64,000 nucleotides of DNA, from NCBI RefSeq assembly GCF_016463645.1, contig NZ_JAEMQX010000003.1, positions 59,223 to 123,222 of the forward strand. The letters run 5' to 3'. The notes under the pieces were generated by a model that saw nothing but the letters and a program-made list of their open reading frames with translations, was not told the DNA's origin and did not search any database. The position numbers were made by a program, and so were the translations under genes. Position 1 is the first letter of the stretch, and every line of letters begins with the position of its first letter. Shown here in pieces: positions 8,773-17,719 of this stretch. This DNA comes from Sphingopyxis sp. (GTDB lineage: Bacteria; Pseudomonadota; Alphaproteobacteria; Sphingomonadales; Sphingomonadaceae).

Positions 8773-9534
8773 GTGGGTGAGTTCCTGCCCGAATCGGGCG
8801 ACGCCACCGAAATATTGGTGGTGTCACTCGAATCCGCCGAGGCCCGGCGCAACGCCTTTGCCGCGCGCGCTGCGGGAACCTCGCTTGCCTGGCGATTCTT
8901 CGACGCCTGCACCGGCCTCGCGCCGGGCATGACGATCGACGAGCCGGCAATACGCGGCAACAAGGGCCGTGCGATGAGCAAGGGCGAGATCGGCTGCTAC
9001 GCCAGCCATTTCTCGATCTGGCAGGACATGGTCGCGCGCGGCATGCGGCAGGCGATCGTCCTCGAGGACGATACCGTCGTCGACTGGGCCTATCTCGAAC
9101 CGCTCGCGCGTACCGACCTCCATGCCGAGGGGATCGATTACCTCCGCCTCTATGCCAAGCGGCCGACGTGGCAGCGCGTCGTGCGCCGCGACTTCCTCCA
9201 GCATTCGCGCGCGATCGTCGAGCTGGTCGGCCTCGCCTACGGCACACAGGGCTATGCGATCACGCTCGAGGGCGCGCGCCGGCTGGCGGCGCATTGCCGC
9301 ACCGTCCGCCGTCCGATCGACGACGAGATGGACCGGTCGTGGGCACATGGCCTCCCCAATCTCGCACTCTACCCGGCGCCGATCCTCGAGGCGGCGATCG
9401 TTTCGGACATCGGCAGCTCGCGCTTCGGGCCCAGGAATGATCCGCTCTATCATTCGGTCCGGCAGAAGGCATGGCGTCAGGTCGAGCGCGCGCGCATGCG
9501 CATGCTGAAAGCGAGGCGTCTGCTTGAGCGCTGA
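8773..9534 (+). CDS. Glycosyltransferase family 25 (LPS/LOS-type)
   Basis: A 253-residue GT25 glycosyltransferase. Visible motifs are 'ILVVSLESAEARRNAF', 'MSKGEIGCYASHFSIWQDMV' (the family's GEIGC-x2-SH box) and 'AIVLEDDTVV' with the DxD-like acidic cluster. Family members add galactose or glucose to lipooligosaccharide or to collagen in eukaryotes. The chosen start is GTG at 8773, with AGGAGA nine bases before it; an in-frame TTG at 8746 lacks a site. The next gene overlaps by 11 bases, giving a GT25-flippase-pyruvyl transferase operon. Confidence 0.87.
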   Translation: MGEFLPESGDATEILVVSLESAEARRNAFAARAAGTSLAWRFFDACTGLAPGMTIDEPAIRGNKGRAMSKGEIGCYASHFSIWQDMVARGMRQAIVLEDDTVVDWAYLEPLARTDLHAEGIDYLRLYAKRPTWQRVVRRDFLQHSRAIVELVGLAYGTQGYAITLEGARRLAAHCRTVRRPIDDEMDRSWAHGLPNLALYPAPILEAAIVSDIGSSRFGPRNDPLYHSVRQKAWRQVERARMRMLKARRLLER

Positions 9535-11005
9535 CCTCCCCACCCGCTTCGACGCGGGGTTACGTGCACGCAGTCGCAGTTCGATCGGCTGGACGGTTAC
9601 GCGCTTCCTGTCGGACCAGATATTTTCGTTCGTCGTCTTCGTGATCCTCGCGCGCCTGCTGTCGCGCGCGGACATCGGCGCCTTTGCCGTGATGGCGGTG
9701 ACGGCGGAGGCCTTCCGCATCATCGCGACAGCCGGGCTCGTGCAGACGATCGCGCGCAAGAATGAAATCACGCCAGCCTTCCTCGACACCATTTATCGTT
9801 CGCAGCAGGCCTTTTCCTTCGTCTCCGCGTTCCTGATCATGGCGCTCGCCCGGCCGATCGCCCATTGGATGGATGCGCCCGCTATCGCGCTGCCGCTCGC
9901 GGTAATGAGCCTGACGCTGCCGATCTCCTCCTTCGGCGCGACCCACATGGCGCTGCGTCTCCGCGAATTCGGGCATCGCACTACCGCGCTACGTTCGGTG
10001 GTCGGCGGGCTGATCGGCGGGACCGCCGCCGTCGCCGCCGCTTTCGGCGGGCTGGGCCTCTGGAGCCTCGTCATTCAGCGCCTCGTCACCGAGATCGTCG
10101 GCGTCTTACTTTCGCGCGCTTCCTACGACTGGAAACCCGGCTGGCAGTTCGACTGGGCCATATTGCGCGGCAATCTGATGCTCAATGCGAGCCTCATCTA
10201 TGTCCAGCTCGCCTTCCTTGCCACGGTGCGCGTGCAGGAGATGGCGATCGGCGCGGGAATCGGGCTTGCCGCCGTCGGCGTCTACCGCACCGCCTGGCGC
10301 ACCGTCGAACTGATCGGCCGCGGCGCGATCCAGCCTTTCACGCAGGTCGCGGTGCAGACTCTCGCGCGCGTCAAGCACGACCCCGCCGAGCTCCGCCACG
10401 CCTATCGCTGGATGATTTCTCGCGCCTCGGCGCTCTCCTTTCCGGCGCTCGTCGGCTTCGGCGCGCTAGCGCCGATCGCCATCCCGACCGTATTTGGCGA
10501 GAAGTGGGCCGAAGCGGGCCAGCTCGCCCAGATCTTCGCCTTCATGGCCGTCCCCTTCACCCTCAATTTCTTCGCCTCGCCGTCGCTCAGCGTGCTCGGC
10601 GCATCGCGTAGTCTGATCTCGCTCTCGACCACGCAGCTCGTGCTTGGCGTGATCCTGACTCTTGCGGCGCTCCCCTTCGGTCTGTTCGCGGTCGCCGTCT
10701 CTTATGTCGGGCGCGCCTATCTCACCTTGCCGATGCAGATCTGGCTACTACGCCGCGCCTCGGGGATTCGTCCGATCGACAGCCTGCGCGCGGTCGGCGC
10801 CCCGCTCGTCGCCTCCACGCTGATGGGCCTCGCGCTCGCCATCGCGATGCGGCTGCTCGAGGGCCATCTCGCCGGCTGGCAATCGCTGCTGCTGCTCACC
10901 GCGATCGGCGCGCTCTTCTACGGCATCGCGCTGGTCGCCATCTCGGGATCGTGGCGCGGCCGCCTCCTCTCCCTCCCCAAATATTTCAGAAAGAGTCCGA
11001 TATGA
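9524..11005 (+). CDS. Polysaccharide flippase, MOP/Wzx family
   Basis: A 493-residue protein with about 12-14 transmembrane helices, of the MATE/oligosaccharidyl-lipid/polysaccharide (MOP) exporter family (Wzx, or WzxC/AmsL-like). It should flip undecaprenyl-diphosphate-linked repeat units across the inner membrane. The N-terminal 'SRSSIGWTVTRFLSDQIFSFVVFVILARLLSRADIGAFAVM' region is characteristic of the WzxC subfamily. The start is a TTG at 9524 with a GCGAGGCG site just upstream, overlapping the GT25 gene by 11 bases. The stop overlaps the next ATG (ATGA, 11002-11005). A Wzy polymerase was not found in the window. Confidence 0.9.
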   Translation: MSADLPTRFDAGLRARSRSSIGWTVTRFLSDQIFSFVVFVILARLLSRADIGAFAVMAVTAEAFRIIATAGLVQTIARKNEITPAFLDTIYRSQQAFSFVSAFLIMALARPIAHWMDAPAIALPLAVMSLTLPISSFGATHMALRLREFGHRTTALRSVVGGLIGGTAAVAAAFGGLGLWSLVIQRLVTEIVGVLLSRASYDWKPGWQFDWAILRGNLMLNASLIYVQLAFLATVRVQEMAIGAGIGLAAVGVYRTAWRTVELIGRGAIQPFTQVAVQTLARVKHDPAELRHAYRWMISRASALSFPALVGFGALAPIAIPTVFGEKWAEAGQLAQIFAFMAVPFTLNFFASPSLSVLGASRSLISLSTTQLVLGVILTLAALPFGLFAVAVSYVGRAYLTLPMQIWLLRRASGIRPIDSLRAVGAPLVASTLMGLALAIAMRLLEGHLAGWQSLLLLTAIGALFYGIALVAISGSWRGRLLSLPKYFRKSPI

Positions 11006-12000
11006 CCAAGAAGACCGCGGATCAGCTCGTCGGCGAACTCGCCCGGCATTTCGCCCGGGTGCTCGACGCCGTGCTGCCCGCCGGGAAGCTCGCCCTGGTC
11101 GATTTTCCCGACCACTCCAATGTAGGCGATTCGGCGATCTGGCTCGGCGAGATGGCCTATCTACGCAAGAGCGGCCGCCTGCCCGCCTATTATTCCGCGA
11201 TTGCCGATTTCGACGATGAAGCCTGCCGCGCGGCGGTCGGCGGGGGGGCTATCCTGATCCACGGCGGCGGCAATATGGGCACGCTCTGGCCGAAGCACGA
11301 AGCCTTCCGCCTCCACCTCCTGCGTACGCATCGTGGCCGGCCGATCGTCCAGATGCCGCAGTCGATCCACTATGCCGACCCTGCCGCAGCGGCCGAGATG
11401 GCCGAGGCGATCCGCGATCATGGTCAGTTCACCCTGCTCGTCCGCGACACCCGCTCGCTCGCCTTTGCCGAACAGCATTTCGATTGCCCTGTCCGGCTCT
11501 GCCCCGACGCCGCGCTCATGCTCGGCCGCCAGCAGCGCAGCCCGGCGACCATTCCTGTCTTTGCGCTGCTGCGCACCGATCATGAGCGCGCGGCGGGCGA
11601 GGCGGCCCTGCCTGCCGGCGTTGTCGCCGACGATTGGCTCGAAGAGGATGCGGCGCAGAAACGGCGGCTGCGCCTGTCGCTGAAGCTCGGTCGCCTCTTC
11701 ACCCGCGACCCGATGATACAGCGCGCCGCGCGGCAGCATCGCCTCGCCGAATGGCGATTCCAGCGTGGCCTTGCGATGCTTTCGGCCGGCGAAATCGTCG
11801 TGACCGACCGCCTTCACGCGCACATCCTCTCGCTATTGCTCGATATCCCGCATGTGTTGCTCGACAATAATTATGGCAAGGTTGCAGGCTTCGCCGACCA
11901 ATGGACGGGCGATTATGCGGGGCTGATGCGCGCGACGACCCGCGCCGAGGCCTTCGATACCGCGCTCTCCTGCCGCGCGCCGCAGATCGTCGACGGCTGA
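11002..12000 (+). CDS. Polysaccharide pyruvyl transferase family protein
   Basis: A 332-residue member of the polysaccharide pyruvyl transferase family (ExoV/EpsO/CsaB type), which transfers pyruvate from PEP to form a ketal on a sugar of an exopolysaccharide. Key stretches are 'FPDHSNVGDSAIWLGEMAYL', 'GGGAILIHGGGNMGTLWPKHEAF' and 'EIVVTDRLHAHILSLLLDIPHVLLDNNYGK', all conserved in the family. The ATG overlaps the flippase stop, so the two are translationally coupled. It implies that the exported polymer carries an acidic pyruvate substituent. It ends 30 bases from the convergent initiating sugar transferase. Confidence 0.9.
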   Translation: MTKKTADQLVGELARHFARVLDAVLPAGKLALVDFPDHSNVGDSAIWLGEMAYLRKSGRLPAYYSAIADFDDEACRAAVGGGAILIHGGGNMGTLWPKHEAFRLHLLRTHRGRPIVQMPQSIHYADPAAAAEMAEAIRDHGQFTLLVRDTRSLAFAEQHFDCPVRLCPDAALMLGRQQRSPATIPVFALLRTDHERAAGEAALPAGVVADDWLEEDAAQKRRLRLSLKLGRLFTRDPMIQRAARQHRLAEWRFQRGLAMLSAGEIVVTDRLHAHILSLLLDIPHVLLDNNYGKVAGFADQWTGDYAGLMRATTRAEAFDTALSCRAPQIVDG

Positions 12001-12030
12001 AGGGCCGACACCCGCGGCGCCACTGTCCCG

Positions 12031-13419
12031 TCAATAGGCGTTGCGGTGCACCAGCACCTGCGCGGTACGCGCCAGGATCGAAACGTCGCGCAGCAGCGAC
12101 CAGCCTTGCTGATATTCGAGGTCGGCCTCGAGGCGGTTCACAATGTCGCGTTTGGTGTTGGTGGCGCCACGAAAGCCGCGGATCTGGGCAAGACCGGTGA
12201 TCCCGGGCTTGAGCGCATGACGGTGCCAATATTGCCGGTCGACGCGCCAGAACAGCTCGTTTCCTGCGGTCGACCCGAGTGCGTGCGGCCGCGGCCCCAC
12301 GAGGCTCATTTCGCCCGAAAATACGTTTATCAGCTGCGGCAGCTCGTCGATGCTCGTGGCCCGGATGAACCTGCCGACGCGCGTGATCCGGTCGTCGTCG
12401 CGGCTCGCCGAGCGCGCCCCGGTAGCGTCGGTCGTCTCGACGCGCATGCTACGGAACTTGAGGATACGGAAGATGCGGTTGCCGCGGCCCATTCGCTCCT
12501 GACGGAAAAAGACCGGCCCCGGTGAATCGAGCTTGATCGCGACGGCCACCAGCACCATCAGCGGCGCGAGCAGAAACAGCGCCGGAATCGTCACGGCAAG
12601 ATCGAGCGCGCGCTTCTTGACGCGGTTCGCGCGGTTGAGCGGTCCCCACGACACGACCAGCGTCGTCACCCCGCCCCACTGGCGTGTCGTGAGCGGACCC
12701 AGTTCGGCGATTTCGGGCATCACGATCTCACCGAGGATATTCACACCCTTCAACGCACGCGCCCACTCGGCCTTGTGCGCGGGGGCACAGACGATCGTCA
12801 CCCGGTCGTAATCCTGCAGCACGGTGCCGAGGCGATCGAGCATATATGGGTCGTCGAGATCGGTACGGAGGCCCGACGCGCGCGCATCGACAATGTCGCG
12901 GCCGAGATAGGCGGCGGGCAGGTTTGCGCCGTCGACGATCACGAGCTCGGCCGTCATCTGGCCGAAAGCCCGGCGCACCAGATAGCAGATCAGAAGCCGC
13001 TGCGCGACGAGCAGCATCACAGCGGTCACCATGCCCATGCCGACCGCAAAGCGCGGAACCTTGCCCGTGACCCGAAGCGAGAAAGCGACGAGCAGGAAGA
13101 CGAGCAACGTCGTCGCGAAAGAGATCAGCGTCTGACGGCAGCTTTTGACCGGCTTGGTCAGGCACCGCGGGTTGTACGCCTGATTCTGGAAAGCGATCGC
13201 GGCGTGGACGAGCAGCGCGCCGACCATCGCAGTCAGTAACCCGTCCGAAATATGCTGCGGCGCCTCGATGATCAGGGCCACCGCGAAACCGAACGCGAGC
13301 GCGACGGCGTCGAGCGCGATCAGCGACAGGCAGAGCCATATCTTGGCATTGCGCCGCGCCGCCTTCGCCAGCGGCGTTCGAATGGGCGCGCCATGCAGCG
13401 CAAGGTCGATCTTGGTCAT
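12031..13419 (-). CDS. Undecaprenyl-phosphate sugar phosphotransferase (initiating transferase)
   Basis: A 462-residue polyisoprenyl-phosphate hexose-1-phosphate transferase (WcaJ/WbaP/ExoY class) that starts repeat-unit synthesis by attaching a sugar-1-phosphate to undecaprenyl phosphate. The N-terminal about 130 residues hold four membrane helices and a CoA-binding-like domain follows. The C-terminal catalytic domain has '[20 protein letters not shown]', '[22 protein letters not shown]', '[24 protein letters not shown]' and '[12 protein letters not shown]', and ends in the common 'NAY'. A TAGGGAG site precedes the start. It is transcribed alone, divergent from the DUF2339 gene, with a palindrome just upstream. 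The sugar (glucose or galactose) is not determined. Confidence 0.93.
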   Translation of the reverse strand: MTKIDLALHGAPIRTPLAKAARRNAKIWLCLSLIALDAVALAFGFAVALIIEAPQHISDGLLTAMVGALLVHAAIAFQNQAYNPRCLTKPVKSCRQTLISFATTLLVFLLVAFSLRVTGKVPRFAVGMGMVTAVMLLVAQRLLICYLVRRAFGQMTAELVIVDGANLPAAYLGRDIVDARASGLRTDLDDPYMLDRLGTVLQDYDRVTIVCAPAHKAEWARALKGVNILGEIVMPEIAELGPLTTRQWGGVTTLVVSWGPLNRANRVKKRALDLAVTIPALFLLAPLMVLVAVAIKLDSPGPVFFRQERMGRGNRIFRILKFRSMRVETTDATGARSASRDDDRITRVGRFIRATSIDELPQLINVFSGEMSLVGPRPHALGSTAGNELFWRVDRQYWHRHALKPGITGLAQIRGFRGATNTKRDIVNRLEADLEYQQGWSLLRDVSILARTAQVLVHRNAY

Positions 13420-13456
13420 GGGATGGGAGACTCCCTAGGGTTCGCGCGATCTTATA

Positions 13457-13473
13457 ATGTTGCGATGCAACAT
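13457..13473. promoter_or_regulatory. 17-bp palindrome, candidate operator for the initiating sugar transferase
   Basis: ATGTTGC-GAT-GCAACAT, a perfect inverted repeat with 7-bp arms and a 3-base spacer, lies 38 bases upstream of the sugar transferase start. On that gene's strand a TATAAG element (13451-13456) follows it directly. The location fits a repressor site overlapping the promoter of the committed step of polysaccharide synthesis. The regulator is unknown. Confidence 0.4.
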
Positions 13474-13627
13474 GTCCCGAACGCCCGCGAATACAAGCGG
13501 GCAGCGCGGGCATGTGCCGGATACAGGACGACCCGTTGGGCAGCGCGCAAGCCGAAGGTGAACGGTCACAACCGGGCATCGATCTTGCACGCTTCGCCTG
13601 CTAGGAAGGCGATCCGAAGGGATCAAC

Positions 13628-16621
13628 ATGTTCGACTTGCTCGCATTTCTGGCGATGATCATCCTGTTCGTCCTGGTGCTGGACACAAGGGGACGTCTCA
13701 AGCGCGCCGAGGCGACGCTGGCCGAGGCGGCGAAGCGGATCGGGGCGCTGCAACGGCAGACCGGAGCGCCGCGCAGCGAAGCGCCGGAAAGTGTCCCTGT
13801 TGCCGAGCCGGACATGCCCGAACGCGTCATTCGCGCCGCCACGGCCGTCCCGCCGCCAGCGACCATATTGTCGCCCGAACCGGAGCAGATGGCTGAAGTC
13901 GTACGGCCCGAACCCCCGCTGGTCCCGGCAGCACAGCCCGCGCCGGAACCCGCGAAACGAGCGATCCCTTCCGGACCTTCCGCCAGCCTGGCGTCGCGCT
14001 TCGAAAATCTGTTCGGCAAGACGCTGCCGATCTGGGCCGGCGGGCTGACGCTCGCGATCGCGGGCGTACTGATCGTCCGCTATGCGAACGACGCCGGCTT
14101 CTTCGCGCGCATCTTCACCCCCGGCGTGCAGATCGTCACCGGCCTCCTCTTCGGGCTCCTGCTGATCGGCGGCGCTGAATATGCCTGGCGCAACGAAGAC
14201 AAATTACGCGACGTCCGCGTGCCGCAGGCGCTTTCGGGCGCAGGCATCGCTACGCTTTACGCGGCGATCATGGTCGCAGCGAATGTCTATCAGCTCATCG
14301 GGCCGTTGCTCGCCTTCCTCGCGCTCGCGCTGGTCACCGCCGCGGCGCTCGGCCTCTCGCTCCGCTTCGGGCCGCCCAGCGCCCTGCTCGGCCTTGCAGG
14401 CGGTCTGGCCGCGCCCGCTATGGTCGGCGCGGTCGAGCCCAATGTGCCGCTGCTCGCCGTCTATCTGGGGCTGACAATCGCCGGCCTCGCCGGGGTCGCC
14501 CGCGCCCGGCGCTGGCCATGGCTCGCACTCGCGGCGCTGATCGGCGGGATCGGCTGGGGGTTGTGGATGGTACTGGCAAACAGCGCACTCGACGTCCTCG
14601 CGTCTCTCTCGGTCGGCGGCTTCGTGCTGCTCCTCGCGATCGCGCTGCCGATGATGGCGTTCGAGGGGCCGCGCTCGACCGCCCTGCGAACCGCGTCGGC
14701 CGCTGTCGGCGCGCTCCAGCTCGCGCTGCTCGTCGGCCATGGCGGCTTTGCCCCGCTTCATTGGGGTCTGTTCGCGCTGATCGCTGCTGCGGGGCAATGG
14801 CTTGCGTGGCGCGAGCGCGACTTCGCGATCGTTCCGACGATCAGCCTGCTGCTGACGCTCGCGCTGCTCGCCGCCTGGCCCGACCCGACCCTGTTCTGGC
14901 TCGGCCTGATCGGGTTGGCGCTCGCGGCGATCCACGCCGTCCCGCTTCTCGCGCGTCTCTGGACTGCCCCGGCAAGGCTGCGCCCGACGCTGGAGCTTTG
15001 CACGGTCGCACTGGTCCCCGTACCGCTCGCCAAATGGCATTTCTGGGACATGGCCGATCCGTCGCTCGCGCTCCTCGCGCTAGGCTGTACCCTGCTTCCA
15101 GCAACCGCGATCCTCCGGGGCTGGAATATCGAGGGGCGGACTGACGACAGACGCCTCGCCTCCCTCGCAGCGACCGCCGGCGCGTTGCTTGCGATCGCGC
15201 TGCTTCTCCTGCTGCCCGCATGGCTGGCGCCGCTCGCCATCGCCGCCATTGCCGCAGCGCTGCTCCTTTTCGGCAAGGCGGCGCTCGATCCGCGCATCGA
15301 GCGGGTTTCGGCCGCTTTCCTTGGTACCGCGCTCGTCGCTCTCGTGGCGACACCCCGCGCATTCGACGAATTGCCCCGGCTGGCCGAAGGCGCGAGCGGT
15401 GGCGACGGCATCGCCCTCGTCCGCTGGGCGGGCCTCGCCGCCATTGCCGCGCTGTTCGCGATCCGCAGCGGCGGTGCGATCATTCGCCGACTGGGTCAGG
15501 TCGGTACGGCCGTGCTCACCTATGGCGCCTTCGCTCAAATCCTGCCCGCATCCGGGCTGATGCTCGTCCCGGCACTCGGCGGCGCAGCCGCGCTCTTCTC
15601 CGCCCGGCGCACCGGCCTGAACCGCATCGCCGCCGCCGCCGCGAGCCTTGCCGCGCTCAGCCTCGCATGGGCCGCGCTCCCCGTAGCCCTCTGGTCGAGC
15701 AAAGCGCTGCTTTCGCTCGCCGCTGTCCCGATGGAGCTCGATTCCAGACTGCTGAGCATCCAGCCGCTGCTGCTCCGTCTGCTCGTACCGGCGATCCTTT
15801 TTGCGATTGCAACCTGGCGGGTTCGCGGCATCTTGCCTCGTTGGCTGTCCATCGCCGCTTTCGGCCTCGCGGGCGTGACTGCGATTATCGCGACCCATTC
15901 GCTCTACCGCCTCGGCTTCGCGGCGAGCGCGGGTACGGACTTCATCGCAACGGGCATCGTCCAACGGCTGTTCTGGGAGGCACTCCTGATCGGTGCCGGA
16001 TGGGCCGCCTTGGCGCGCGGACTCGCCCCCCTCGCCCGCGCGTTGATCGTCGCAGGCACTGCACACGCGCTCTTCTACGGCTTGCTGCTCCACAACCCGC
16101 TATGGGCGATGCAAGCGGTGGGCGGCTGGCCCGCCTTCAACCTCCTGATCCCGCTTTTCCTGCTGCCGTGGGCGGGGATGCGACGGCTTCCGTCGCTCTT
16201 CGCTCCCACTCGCGCATGGCTGGGCCGCGCGATCCAGATCGCGGCGATGCTGCTCGTCGCGGGATTCGCTTGGGCGACGCTCCGCCAACTGTTCCACGGT
16301 ACGCTGCTCACCGCGCCGGGCGTCACCGACGCGGAAAATATCCTGCGCTCGATCCTGCTCCTCGCGCTGGCGCTCGGCTTCCTGCTCTGGGGCATCCGCA
16401 CGAAGCGCCACGACTGGCGCACCGCCTCGCTCGTGCTGATGATCGGCGCCGCGGGCAAGGTCTTCCTCTTCGACGCCTCGGGCCTCGAAGGCCTCGCACG
16501 GATCGGCTCGTTCGTCGCGCTCGGCTTCAGCCTGATCGGGATCGGCTGGCTCTACAGCCGCCAGCTCACACCGGACCGCGAGGCTCCGTTGCCGATGCCG
16601 GGGTCAGAACCACAGCTTTAA
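13628..16621 (+). CDS. DUF2339 multi-spanning membrane protein
   Basis: A 997-residue protein. Residues 1-22 form a membrane anchor, residues about 25-50 a short coiled coil ('GRLKRAEATLAEAAKRIGAL') and residues 50-125 a Pro/Glu-rich linker. From residue about 135 to the end there are more than 20 hydrophobic helices ('IWAGGLTLAIAGVLIVRYANDAGFF' onward). This is the architecture of the DUF2339 family, which has no established function. An AAGGGATC site precedes the ATG. Its end overlaps the convergent copB by 18 bases. The family is widespread in sphingomonads and pseudomonads; a role in envelope homeostasis is a guess. Confidence 0.88.
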   Translation: MFDLLAFLAMIILFVLVLDTRGRLKRAEATLAEAAKRIGALQRQTGAPRSEAPESVPVAEPDMPERVIRAATAVPPPATILSPEPEQMAEVVRPEPPLVPAAQPAPEPAKRAIPSGPSASLASRFENLFGKTLPIWAGGLTLAIAGVLIVRYANDAGFFARIFTPGVQIVTGLLFGLLLIGGAEYAWRNEDKLRDVRVPQALSGAGIATLYAAIMVAANVYQLIGPLLAFLALALVTAAALGLSLRFGPPSALLGLAGGLAAPAMVGAVEPNVPLLAVYLGLTIAGLAGVARARRWPWLALAALIGGIGWGLWMVLANSALDVLASLSVGGFVLLLAIALPMMAFEGPRSTALRTASAAVGALQLALLVGHGGFAPLHWGLFALIAAAGQWLAWRERDFAIVPTISLLLTLALLAAWPDPTLFWLGLIGLALAAIHAVPLLARLWTAPARLRPTLELCTVALVPVPLAKWHFWDMADPSLALLALGCTLLPATAILRGWNIEGRTDDRRLASLAATAGALLAIALLLLLPAWLAPLAIAAIAAALLLFGKAALDPRIERVSAAFLGTALVALVATPRAFDELPRLAEGASGGDGIALVRWAGLAAIAALFAIRSGGAIIRRLGQVGTAVLTYGAFAQILPASGLMLVPALGGAAALFSARRTGLNRIAAAAASLAALSLAWAALPVALWSSKALLSLAAVPMELDSRLLSIQPLLLRLLVPAILFAIATWRVRGILPRWLSIAAFGLAGVTAIIATHSLYRLGFAASAGTDFIATGIVQRLFWEALLIGAGWAALARGLAPLARALIVAGTAHALFYGLLLHNPLWAMQAVGGWPAFNLLIPLFLLPWAGMRRLPSLFAPTRAWLGRAIQIAAMLLVAGFAWATLRQLFHGTLLTAPGVTDAENILRSILLLALALGFLLWGIRTKRHDWRTASLVLMIGAAGKVFLFDASGLEGLARIGSFVALGFSLIGIGWLYSRQLTPDREAPLPMPGSEPQL

Positions 16622-17719
16622 ACCGGCCACCAGACTGACGCTGTCGGCATCCTCGTCACTCGCGCGCGCGAAGCGCGCGGTGTCGCCGACCTTGCGTCCC
16701 CATTCGACGCCCACGTAAGGCGCGAACTCCCGGACGATCTCGTAACGGAGCCGGAGGCCGAGTTCGAGGTCGGATAGCCCCGACCCGATCCCGCTTTCGG
16801 GCACGTCCTGCGCCGCGAAATTGACCTCGACCATCGGCTGCAGGATCAGCTTCTGCGTGATGCGCTGGTCGTAGCTGCCTTCGAGCCGGGCGAGCAGATC
16901 GCCCTTGTTCGACAGGAAGAGCGCCCCCTCGACCTCGAACCAGTATGGCGCAAGTCCCTCGAAGCCGACGGTGGCATAAGTGCGGTCGGGGCCGTGACCG
17001 AAATCCTGCCGAACACCCGCCTGCGCGTTGAAATAGGGTCCGATCGCGCGGCTGTAGAGCGCCTGCGCCTCGCCGCTTTCGATGCCCTCGCCGAACGCGG
17101 TCTCACCCTCGCTCTTCAGCGTCAGACGGTTGATGTCGCCGCCGTACCACGCCTCGCCTTCCCAGCGGAAACCGTCGCGGCCCTTGCGCGCCTGATATTC
17201 GGCGAGATTGAGGCTGACGAAGCCGACCTTCTGCGCGCCGTTTTCGATCATCATCGCGTGACGCGAATGCTCCATCGCATCCTTCGGGAAAACGCGGTCG
17301 GCATACCAGTCGGCGGGCGGCGGCGGTGCGGGCGCATCGCCTGGCGGGAGGTCGGTGCCGCTGGCTCCCGCCATTTCGGGCATGGGTGCCATGTCGTGCG
17401 TGGCCGCCTGTTTCGGCGTGCAATGCCCCATGCGCGCATGTTCGGGGGGACAGTCGGGATCGGGCGCCGATGCGCCATGATCCATCGCCTTCATTTTGCT
17501 GTCATCGGCCTTCTTGTCGGGCGCATCGCTTTCTGGTGGCGCGCTGTCGAGCATGCAATGGCCCATCGCGGCGTGCTCGGGCGTGCAGGCGGGCGCTTCG
17601 GGCGCGGGTTCCGGCGCGGGCTGCGAGCCGTGCATCGAATGATCCGTCGACTGCGCCGCAGCCGGGACGACGAAAAGGAAGGGCGCGACGCCGGCGAGGA
17701 GGAGCGCGGTTCGGGTCAT
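16604..17719 (-). CDS. copB: Copper resistance outer-membrane protein CopB
   Basis: A 371-residue CopB/PcoB-type protein: a Sec signal (residues 1-22), a Met/His/Cys-rich low-complexity region (residues 23-135), then the CopB barrel domain ('HAMMIENGAQKVGFVSLNLAEYQARKGRDGFRWEGEAWYGGD...') ending in the aromatic 'LKLWF'. The linker contains two near-identical 11-residue motifs, CTPEHAAMGHC (45-55) and CPPEHARMGHC (90-100), also found once in CopA. CopB is thought to bind or export copper at the outer membrane. The ATG overlaps the copA stop (ATGA, 17716-17719), so the two are translationally coupled. Confidence 0.93.
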   Translation of the reverse strand: MTRTALLLAGVAPFLFVVPAAAQSTDHSMHGSQPAPEPAPEAPACTPEHAAMGHCMLDSAPPESDAPDKKADDSKMKAMDHGASAPDPDCPPEHARMGHCTPKQAATHDMAPMPEMAGASGTDLPPGDAPAPPPPADWYADRVFPKDAMEHSRHAMMIENGAQKVGFVSLNLAEYQARKGRDGFRWEGEAWYGGDINRLTLKSEGETAFGEGIESGEAQALYSRAIGPYFNAQAGVRQDFGHGPDRTYATVGFEGLAPYWFEVEGALFLSNKGDLLARLEGSYDQRITQKLILQPMVEVNFAAQDVPESGIGSGLSDLELGLRLRYEIVREFAPYVGVEWGRKVGDTARFARASDEDADSVSLVAGLKLWF

